Below, piece by piece: positions 1-5,058 of a stretch of DNA of 5,058 nucleotides. Both the position numbers and the translations under genes were made by a program. Origin of the DNA: JAGOEF01 sp029564465 (GTDB taxonomy: Bacteria > Bacteroidota > Bacteroidia > Bacteroidales > ML635J-15); assembly GCA_029564465.1 (NCBI GenBank), contig JAKQPY010000010.1:1-5058 (forward strand), read 5' to 3'. Position 1 is the first letter of the stretch, and each line of letters begins with the position of its first letter. The notes under the pieces were generated by a model. That model saw only the letters and a list, made by a program, of their open reading frames with translations, was not told the DNA's origin and did not search any database.

Positions 1-1652
1 CGCTTAATTTTTTCGTGCTCTCCAAGCGTTTTATTCACCAGGTCGATCTCGTGTTGAATTTTTTGAATTACCTGGGGTTGCCGTATCAGTTCCGGGTTGT
101 CGCGGTAGTGAATCCTGTGTTTGGTTGCCCAGAAGTGCAAATAGTTGAAGTTGGGCGATATCAGGGCACTGACGAATTTTTCGTTTTCGCCGACAATCAT
201 TATTTGTTCGATCAGGCTCGATGCTTTAAACATATTTTCGATAACCTGAGGGGCAACATACTTTCCGCTCGAAGTTTTGAAAATTTCTTTTTTGCGGTCG
301 GTAATTTTCAGAAAACGTCCTTCGACCCAGGTTCCAATGTCGCCGGTATGAAACCATCCGTTTTCGTCGAACACCTTGGCTGTTTCTTCCGGATTTTTGT
401 AATAACCCTTCATTACGTTTACCCCTTTAGCCAGAATTTCTCCATCATCGGCAATGGCTATTTCGACACCTTCGAGTACCGGACCCACCGTGCCGAGCCT
501 TTTGTTTTTGAAATCGGGCCAGTTTACAGCCAGTACGGGCGATGTTTCGCTCAAACCATAGCCTTCGCATACCGGAACTCCGGCTGCGTGGAATAATCTG
601 TTGAGCCGCTCCTGCAAGGATGAACCTCCCGAAACCACCGCGATTAAATTGCCGCCAAAAGCAGCCTGCCACTTGCTGAAAATCAGCTTGCGGGCTATTT
701 TAAGCCGGAAATTGTACCAGGCTGAATTTTTCCCGTCAATGGCATAACGGGTTCCCAGCCTAACTGCCCAGAAGAACAGACCCTTTTTTATCCCGCGAAG
801 GTCTTTCCCAATTGCAATGATGCGGTCGTAGAATTTTTCGAGCAGACGGGGCACCGAATTGAAAATATGCGGCTGTATTTCTTTGAGGTTGTTTACGATA
901 GTACCCATGTTTTCGGCATAATATATCCGGATACCCTTAATCTGAAATGCATAGCTCACCATGCGTTCGTACACGTGGCACAAGGGCAGAAAACTGAGTG
1001 CTTTATGCCCGTAGGAAACCGGTAAAATGGGTACAACACCCTTGGCATTCGAAAGAATGTTGCGGTGGGTGAGCATTACGCCCTTGGGGTTACCCGTGGT
1101 TCCCGAGGTGTAGATGATGGTGTGCAGGTCGTCGGGGCTGATTTCGGCTTTTCGCTGAGTGAGCTGCTCCATAAGCCGCGCTTCGTCTTCTTTGGCCAAC
1201 TGTATGAGTTCAACCCAGTTGGGCGCATCTTCCACTTCGTTGAAAGTGAAAACCTTTTCGATGGTTTCGATGCCCGAAATTATCGGAAGCAACTTGCGGT
1301 ATAAGGTCTTGTCGGAAATGATCACAAATTTTGCATCGGAATGGCGGATGATATACTCAGTCTCTTTGGGACTGATGGTGGGATAAATGGGTACATGCAC
1401 CATGCCAGCCAGCGAAATGCCCATGTCGGCAATATTCCAGTGCGGCATGTTCTGCGAAATGGTCGCTATTTTATCGCCTTTCTGATAGCCTTTGGCAAGC
1501 AAACCGCAGGCAAACAAATGCGAGTAGTTGTAGTAATCATAGGCCGAAAAATCTATCCAGTTGTCTTTGTGCTTGTACGAAAAAGCATCCTCCATCTCCT
1601 TGTAATCGGAATGGTAAAGTTCCAGAATATCAAAAATACGGTTGAGTTCCAT
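1..1652 (-). CDS. Long-chain fatty acid-CoA ligase (AMP-forming), C-terminus cut by window edge
   Basis: This is an acyl-adenylate-forming enzyme expected to convert a long-chain fatty acid, ATP and CoA to acyl-CoA, AMP and pyrophosphate at the cytoplasmic face of the inner membrane, feeding lipid synthesis or degradation. I translated the minus strand and found about 550 uninterrupted codons. The signature motifs occur in order: the phosphate-binding loop YTSGTTGNPKG at residues 181-191, GYGLSETSP at 364-372, WFHTGD at 433-438, and DRKKEIFKTSSGKYVAP at about 452-468. The overall pattern fits the FadD15/Faa1-like long-chain group better than acetyl-CoA synthetases or peptide synthetase domains. 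The ATG at 1650-1652 begins MELNRIFDI, and no Shine-Dalgarno precedes it, as is usual in Bacteroidota. Family members are roughly 590-600 residues, so about 40-50 C-terminal residues should lie beyond position 1. The gene follows the upstream barrel gene by 26 bases and shows no promoter box of its own, so it is probably co-transcribed. Chain-length preference cannot be read from the sequence. Confidence 0.95.
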   Translation of the reverse strand, partial: MELNRIFDILELYHSDYKEMEDAFSYKHKDNWIDFSAYDYYNYSHLFACGLLAKGYQKGDKIATISQNMPHWNIADMGISLAGMVHVPIYPTISPKETEYIIRHSDAKFVIISDKTLYRKLLPIISGIETIEKVFTFNEVEDAPNWVELIQLAKEDEARLMEQLTQRKAEISPDDLHTIIYTSGTTGNPKGVMLTHRNILSNAKGVVPILPVSYGHKALSFLPLCHVYERMVSYAFQIKGIRIYYAENMGTIVNNLKEIQPHIFNSVPRLLEKFYDRIIAIGKDLRGIKKGLFFWAVRLGTRYAIDGKNSAWYNFRLKIARKLIFSKWQAAFGGNLIAVVSGGSSLQERLNRLFHAAGVPVCEGYGLSETSPVLAVNWPDFKNKRLGTVGPVLEGVEIAIADDGEILAKGVNVMKGYYKNPEETAKVFDENGWFHTGDIGTWVEGRFLKITDRKKEIFKTSSGKYVAPQVIENMFKASSLIEQIMIVGENEKFVSALISPNFNYLHFWATKHRIHYRDNPELIRQPQVIQKIQHEIDLVNKTLGEHEKIK

Positions 1653-1678
1653 ATTGCGCTGGGGTAAAGGTTAGTTCA

Positions 1679-2320
1679 TTAAAACTTTTTGTATTTGTTA
1701 TCGGATTTAATAAAAGGGCAGGAACCGCATTTGGCGGGATGCTTGATAACGGTCGAAAGCCAGTAACGGTAGCCAACGGTAAAAGTGAATGTGTTGTGCT
1801 GGTGCCCAAACATGGCCGAAATGGTAAAATCGCTGTTGTCGTTGATGAAAAAACCGTATTCCAACTCGGCAAAAGGCCCCAGCCGGTATTCCCACGTACC
1901 GTTTTCGGTGAAACCGCCCTGCTCAACATAGCCCGGGATGGTGTTCCACTTCTGCCTGCCCAGTATGCTGCCCCCTGCCGATATGTAAATCGAATTGCGC
2001 CAGCTTTGTATCAGCTTCAGCTTGAGCGAAAGGTTCAGAAACAAGGCCGGTTTCGAAACAGCATCACTGTAAAAGCCGGGCATAATACGCCACGAAAATG
2101 TGTCTTCGCGCAACAGCGTTTCTATCGAAACCATAAACAGCGGCTCGGTAACAAACCAGGCTTCGGCATCAATTTTATTTTCGAACAGGTGCCGGTTCGG
2201 CTCCGAAAAAGGATGGAGGCCAACAATGCCCAGCTTGGGCTGAATCATGGTTTGCGAAAATAAGCTGCTGCACAGTGTGGTTCCTATGGCAAGCAGGAGT
2301 ATAGCGCGTACAACTTTCAT
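1679..2320 (-). CDS. Secreted outer-membrane beta-barrel-like protein with CxxC tail, function unknown
   Basis: This encodes a 213-residue protein that I do not recognise by name. Residues 1-22 form a signal peptide (MKVVRAILLLAIGTTLCSS onward) with likely cleavage before Gln23. C17 does not sit in a lipobox, so it is probably not a lipoprotein. The mature part has alternating polar and aromatic or hydrophobic stretches typical of small outer-membrane barrels: FLNLSLKLKLI near 94-105, SIYISAGGSIL near 110-120, YRLGPFAELEYGFFI near 145-159, and a last strand, TFTFTVGYRYWL, at about 177-188. After that strand a tail of about 25 residues carries C198 and C201 (KCGSCPF) and ends in a basic KYKKF. 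The start chosen is the ATG at 2318-2320. A TTG at 2341 would extend the frame by seven codons, but it lies within the -7 promoter box and would place residues ahead of the signal peptide. It is flanked by the YgiQ gene upstream (42 bases) and the acyl-CoA ligase downstream (26 bases). Confidence 0.85.
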   Translation of the reverse strand: MKVVRAILLLAIGTTLCSSLFSQTMIQPKLGIVGLHPFSEPNRHLFENKIDAEAWFVTEPLFMVSIETLLREDTFSWRIMPGFYSDAVSKPALFLNLSLKLKLIQSWRNSIYISAGGSILGRQKWNTIPGYVEQGGFTENGTWEYRLGPFAELEYGFFINDNSDFTISAMFGHQHNTFTFTVGYRYWLSTVIKHPAKCGSCPFIKSDNKYKKF

Positions 2321-2338
2321 TTTCGTGTTTGTTGGCAG

Positions 2339-2346
2339 CAAATATA
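2339..2346 (-). promoter_or_regulatory. Bacteroidota -7 promoter box TATATTTG
   Basis: The minus strand reads TATATTTG, an exact match to the Bacteroidota -7 consensus TAnnTTTG, in the gap between the YgiQ stop codon and the start of the barrel gene. Transcription would begin near 2333 and give a leader of about 13 bases. I see no TTTG at the expected distance of 19-21 bases upstream, so the -33 element is absent or degenerate. It would act as an internal start for the barrel gene and the acyl-CoA ligase gene. Confidence 0.5.
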
Positions 2347-2362
2347 ACGTAAAATTGTGTTC

Positions 2363-4228
2363 TTAATTATCCGTGCGCCGTGTTTTTCTTTGTCTTAGCC
2401 CCGATGGCTTGTTTTCGCTGCCATATAAGCGTTTGGCCAGGTGCTGCAATTTGAAGCTGTTGAGTTCGTTAACAATGGCATTTCGGTTTTCGGGTTTGTA
2501 CCAGAAAAAATACTTCTGCTGTGCCTTTTTGTCATCAACGCTTCGCGGGGTAAATACTTTTTCGCCGCTATAGGGATTGATTCCGGTGTAATACATCACC
2601 GTTGACAGCGTCATGGGAGTCGGTGTGAAATCCTGCACCTGCTCCAGCCGATACCCCTGTTCTTTGGTAGTGATGGCCAGTAGTGCCATGTCGGCAATCC
2701 CGCAGCCGGGATGCGACGAAATGAAGTAGGGGATAAGCTGCAATTTTTTTGTTTCCTGCCGGTTGATGCTGTCGAAAAGTGTTTTCAGTTCGGTGAAGCA
2801 TTGGTACGAAGGCTTGCGCATCAGCTTGAGTACTTTGTCGGAAGTGTGTTCGGGTGCTACCTTGAGTCGCCCCGACACGTGTTTCCGGATGAGGCGGTTC
2901 AGGTATTCGCGGTTTGCCGTATCGGTTTTCGCTTCACCCGTGGGATGCAGGGCAATGTCGTAGCGCACCCCGCTGCCGATGCTCAGTTTTTTTACTTTGG
3001 GGTGTCGGGCTACTGCATCATACAGTGTGTTCAGCGCTTGGTGCGATGTATCGAGATTGCGGCAGACAGCCGGAAAAATGCACGACGGGCGCCGGCATTG
3101 TGCGCAAATTGCATTGTCGCACCCTTGCATCCGGTACATGTTGGCCGATGGTCCGCCAAGGTCGTTGATATGCCCCGAAAAATCAGGCAGGGCTGCCAGG
3201 GCATCCACCTCAGCAAGTACCGATGCCTCCGAACGGCTGCTGATAAATTTACCCTGATGCGCCGAAATCGTACAGAAACTGCAACCGCCAAAGCAGCCCC
3301 GGTGAATGTTTACCGAGTCCCTGATCATGGCATAGGCCGGAATTGCAGGTTTGTTGTCGTAGCGTGGGTGGGGACGTCGTGTAAACGGCAGTTTATAAAT
3401 AGCATCGAGCGCTTCGGTGCCGGGTGGTTGCTGCATGGGGTTGGCCACAATAAATCCGTCGCCGTGCCGCTGGGCAATGGCAGCACCCTGCATTCGGTTC
3501 GACTCGGTTTCGACAAGGGCAAAATTGGCAGCGTATTTTTTTTTATCGCTTAAGCATTCTTCGTACGAATTGATGGTAAGCAGGTTTTCGTGACCGGCTG
3601 TAATGCTCTTGCTGCGGTAAACCAGCTGAGGTACCGCGGTGTAATCTGTTTTGTTCTCAATATGCCGGGCCAGTTGCACTATGCTTTGTTCTGCCATGCC
3701 GTATATCAGAAAATCGGCTCCCGAACCGATGAGCACCGATGGCAACAGCTTGTTGCTCCAGTAGTCGTAGTGGGCAAAGCGCCGCATGCTCGCTTCGATG
3801 CCGCCAATCACCAGGTTTGTTGTGGGGTAGAGCTTTTTCAGGATTTGGGAATACACTGTTACGGCATAATCGGGACGGGCACCCGCCTTATCGCCCGGTG
3901 TGTAGGCATCGTCGCTGCGGAGCCTTTTATTGGCCGTATAGTGGTTTACCATACTGTCCATATTACCCGAAGTGACGCCAAAAAACAGCCGTGGCTCTCC
4001 CAGTTTTCTGAAGTCGCGCAAATCGTCCTGCCAGTTGGGTTGTGGAACTACCGCCACCCGGTAGCCGGCCGATTCGAGTACACGGGCAATTACCGCTGCG
4101 CCAAACGAAGGATGATCCACATATGCATCGCCGGTGAACAGAATTACATCAATATAATCCCAGCCTAGTGATTCTGCTTCTTTTTTTGATGTGGGAAGAA
4201 AACCGCGATTGTTGCTTCCGTTGCCCAT
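2363..4228 (-). CDS. ygiQ: YgiQ family radical SAM protein
   Basis: A complete 621-residue member of the YgiQ (UPF0313) radical SAM family, expected to be cytoplasmic. The reaction of this family is not firmly established. The N-terminal part has the family's cobalamin-binding-like fold, with LGWDYIDVILFTGDAYVDHP at 21-40. The radical SAM core carries the CX3CX2C motif for the 4Fe-4S cluster at C312, C316 and C319 (HRGCFGGCSFC), followed by GGP at 358-360, SIGSGVRYD at 416-424 and LKVAPEHTS at 455-463. A second cysteine group at C370, C375, C378, C383 and C389, ending in a PSCIFPAVCRNLDTSH stretch, is typical of the family and could hold an auxiliary metal site. The E. coli protein is longer (about 740 residues), with the difference mostly at the C-terminus, and shorter versions are normal outside Proteobacteria. 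The tail is basic (RQRKTRR). The ATG at 4226-4228 lies two bases after the stop of the upstream barrel gene, suggesting co-transcription and perhaps translational coupling. No Shine-Dalgarno is visible. Confidence 0.96.
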   Translation of the reverse strand: MGNGSNNRGFLPTSKKEAESLGWDYIDVILFTGDAYVDHPSFGAAVIARVLESAGYRVAVVPQPNWQDDLRDFRKLGEPRLFFGVTSGNMDSMVNHYTANKRLRSDDAYTPGDKAGARPDYAVTVYSQILKKLYPTTNLVIGGIEASMRRFAHYDYWSNKLLPSVLIGSGADFLIYGMAEQSIVQLARHIENKTDYTAVPQLVYRSKSITAGHENLLTINSYEECLSDKKKYAANFALVETESNRMQGAAIAQRHGDGFIVANPMQQPPGTEALDAIYKLPFTRRPHPRYDNKPAIPAYAMIRDSVNIHRGCFGGCSFCTISAHQGKFISSRSEASVLAEVDALAALPDFSGHINDLGGPSANMYRMQGCDNAICAQCRRPSCIFPAVCRNLDTSHQALNTLYDAVARHPKVKKLSIGSGVRYDIALHPTGEAKTDTANREYLNRLIRKHVSGRLKVAPEHTSDKVLKLMRKPSYQCFTELKTLFDSINRQETKKLQLIPYFISSHPGCGIADMALLAITTKEQGYRLEQVQDFTPTPMTLSTVMYYTGINPYSGEKVFTPRSVDDKKAQQKYFFWYKPENRNAIVNELNSFKLQHLAKRLYGSENKPSGLRQRKTRRTDN

Positions 4229-4230
4229 AA

Positions 4231-4869
4231 TTAGCGGTACATACCCCAGGATGTGTTCTGATATCCGTTGCCAAAACGATGGGGGTCGTTAAATATTCCG
4301 CCGTTGGAGTAGTATAGTCCGGCATCGGGGAAACCCGTGTTAAACTGAAAATCGGCATGAATATAACTGTCTTCGCCTATTTTGTAGCTCACGCCGAAAC
4401 TCCCCGACCTGAAACCACTGCCAACGCTGCTGCCTACTTCGGCAATGCCTCCGGCCCTGATAAGCAGGCGGTTGCTAACCTCGTATTCGCCCCGTGCATA
4501 CACGTAGTAACTGGCTTTTTTCTGCCAGAAATTGTCGCTGGTGTTTTCTTCGGGCAACGAAAATCCGTTATACATGCTGTAGGTAAGCATGGTACCCGCA
4601 GTCAGACTGAATTTCGGATTGAAATTGTAGCGAATTTCGGGAGCCACGTAATTACTAAACACACTATTGCCGTAGAAACTACCGAAACTGCTCCCCATGC
4701 TAACGCCCAAATCCAGTTTTTTCTTAGGTAAAACAGGGGTGTTTTGGAATGCAGCATCGTTGAATTGTTGCACGGACGTGTCGGGACTTACATAATACAA
4801 CTCTTCCTGAGCAAACAGACCTGTGCTTGCGAAGCAAATCAGCAATATCGAAATGAATGCGTATCTCAT
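4231..4869 (-). CDS. Secreted outer-membrane beta-barrel-like protein, function unknown
   Basis: This is a 212-residue protein with a clear signal peptide, MRYAFISILLICFASTGLFA, probably cut before Gln21 by signal peptidase I. C12 is not in a lipobox. Residues 21-50 are a polar linker. From about 51 onward the chain alternates in short strands rich in Gly, Ser, Tyr and Phe, as in small outer-membrane barrels: KLDLGVSMGSSFGSFYGN at 51-68, YVAPEIRYNFNPKFSLTAGT at 74-93, YYVYARGEYEVSNRLLIRAG at 121-140, and SGSFGVSYKIGEDSYIHADF at 155-174. The last part, FNDPHRFGNGYQNTSWGMYR, at 193-212 is not a canonical strand ending in aromatic Phe. I infer an outer-membrane or periplasm-facing location, and the function is unknown. 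It resembles the second barrel gene (1679-2320) in size and general architecture, but I see no convincing residue-level match between them. It is the first gene of the inferred operon, has its own -7 box upstream, and is followed two bases later by ygiQ. Confidence 0.85.
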   Translation of the reverse strand: MRYAFISILLICFASTGLFAQEELYYVSPDTSVQQFNDAAFQNTPVLPKKKLDLGVSMGSSFGSFYGNSVFSNYVAPEIRYNFNPKFSLTAGTMLTYSMYNGFSLPEENTSDNFWQKKASYYVYARGEYEVSNRLLIRAGGIAEVGSSVGSGFRSGSFGVSYKIGEDSYIHADFQFNTGFPDAGLYYSNGGIFNDPHRFGNGYQNTSWGMYR

Positions 4870-4892
4870 AGCTATCTGACTAAACAGTAACG

Positions 4893-4900
4893 CAAAGATA
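4893..4900 (-). promoter_or_regulatory. Bacteroidota -7 promoter box TATCTTTG
   Basis: The minus strand reads TATCTTTG, matching TAnnTTTG exactly. It lies 23 bases ahead of the ATG of the first barrel gene and predicts a start near 4887 with a leader of about 18 bases. The stretch upstream is very AT-rich (runs of TAA and TTT at 4901-4920). No TTTG is found at the -33 distance, where the sequence is AGAACC-like. This is the best candidate for the main promoter of the four-gene unit. It lies about 40 bases from the inferred IS end, so insertion may have replaced the sequence further upstream. Confidence 0.6.
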
Positions 4901-4926
4901 GAAAAATAATTATTATTATGGTTCTA

Positions 4927-5058
4927 CTACCATTTTAGTGGGTACAGATTTAAGCCCCCATGAAAAAATAAGATTGCACTTCTAAAGTTTGGGAATTTTC
5001 TGTACCCTCTGGCGGCGATTTTTATTTCCTGGATTTTTCCGTTGAATCTTTCGGCCAT
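4927..5058 (-). CDS. Transposase, C-terminal end (ISL3-like), runs off right edge
   Basis: The minus strand from 5058 is open for 43 codons and ends in tandem TAG stops at 4927-4929 and 4924-4926. It begins MAERFNGKIQEIKIAARGYR, followed by KFPNFRSAILFFHGGLNLYP and LKW. The order FNxKIxxIKxxARGYRxFxNFRxxIL is the conserved C-terminal helix region of DDE transposases of the ISL3 (IS204/IS1001/IS1096/IS1165) group, including the Glu-Arg-Phe-Asn that holds the last catalytic acidic region. These enzymes are usually about 400 or more residues, so the Met at the edge is internal and most of the gene lies beyond 5058. The family call rests on a short segment and on recall of its pattern, and another DDE family is possible. 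The element could be intact or a remnant. The transposase points toward the barrel/ygiQ operon, so it could read through into it. Confidence 0.75.
   Translation of the reverse strand: MAERFNGKIQEIKIAARGYRKFPNFRSAILFFHGGLNLYPLKW
4940..5007. repeat. Perfect 9-bp inverted repeat GGGTACAGA / TCTGTACCC
   Basis: GGGTACAGA at 4940-4948 is the exact reverse complement of TCTGTACCC at 4999-5007, with 50 bases between them. Both arms lie inside the transposase reading frame near the predicted IS end. No T-tract follows on either strand, so it does not look like an intrinsic terminator. It could be a subterminal transposase-binding site or a coincidence. Confidence 0.6.
4940..5058 (-). mobile_element. 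Insertion sequence, one end (partial)
   Basis: The transposase C-terminus implies that an IS end lies just left of the coding region. I place the tip near 4940, where the plus strand begins GGGTACAGATTTAAGCCCCC, a G-rich start plausible as a terminal inverted repeat. If so, the last few codons and the stop of the transposase (4927-4939) come from flanking DNA, and the 8 bases outside, ATTTTAGT at 4932-4939, would be the target duplication. The other end is not in the window, so the boundary is inferred. Confidence 0.4.

Noticed and set aside
15..596. A 193-codon open frame on the plus strand
   Set aside because: It is antisense to the conserved C-terminal half of the acyl-CoA ligase and shows no family motif or promoter.
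1739..2263. A 174-codon open frame on the plus strand
   Set aside because: It is a shadow of the barrel gene at 1679-2320, whose signal peptide and strand pattern make the minus strand the better reading.
2254..2320. Possible lipoprotein signal at C17 of the second barrel protein
   Set aside because: The residues before the cysteine are Thr-Thr-Leu, which does not fit a lipobox, and a signal peptidase I site before Gln23 is more plausible.
2711..3553. A 280-codon open frame on the plus strand
   Set aside because: It lies wholly antisense to the well-supported YgiQ core, has no recognisable domain, and its Cys/Arg-rich translation looks like a mirror of the coding strand.
3590..4168. A 192-codon open frame on the plus strand
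   Set aside because: It is antisense to the N-terminal part of YgiQ and has no recognisable domain.
4899..4919. Run of TAA/ATT repeats in the upstream gap
   Set aside because: It is short AT-rich sequence usual near Bacteroidota promoters, with no support for a phase-variable repeat.
4918..4933. Small palindrome ATGGT-tctact-ACCAT
   Set aside because: The stem is only 5 bp and has no T-tract, so it is too weak to call a terminator or operator.

Overview
The window reads as a chromosomal stretch of a Bacteroidota bacterium (probably Bacteroidales or a related order). Evidence for this: TAnnTTTG-type -7 promoter boxes, start codons without Shine-Dalgarno sequences, signal peptides cleaved just before Gln, two small outer-membrane beta-barrel proteins, and a Bacteroidota-like version of the YgiQ radical SAM protein. 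I did not identify a genus. All supported genes lie on the minus strand, so the biological order runs from right to left.

Layout in the direction of transcription. At the right edge (4927-5058) is the last 43 codons of a transposase resembling the ISL3 group. An inverted-repeat pair lies inside it, and a likely IS terminus lies near 4940. A short AT-rich gap (4870-4926) carries a -7 promoter box. It is followed by a 212-residue secreted beta-barrel-like protein (4231-4869). Two bases later comes a complete YgiQ-family radical SAM protein (2363-4228). After a 42-base gap with a second -7 box comes a second secreted barrel-like protein of 213 residues (1679-2320), with an odd CxxC tail. After 26 bases comes a long-chain acyl-CoA synthetase (1-1652) whose C-terminus runs off the left edge.

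The four non-IS genes are tightly packed and co-directional, so they probably form one transcription unit with an internal start before the second barrel gene. No shared pathway is evident. The acyl-CoA synthetase activates fatty acids at the inner membrane, the YgiQ protein has no firmly established reaction, and the two barrel proteins are of unknown function. No RNA genes, CRISPR arrays, defence genes or clear terminators were seen, and no gene-free stretch exceeds about 60 bases. This is mostly ordinary chromosome. The points most worth checking are the IS/operon junction, the co-occurrence of YgiQ with outer-membrane proteins, and the cysteine tail.
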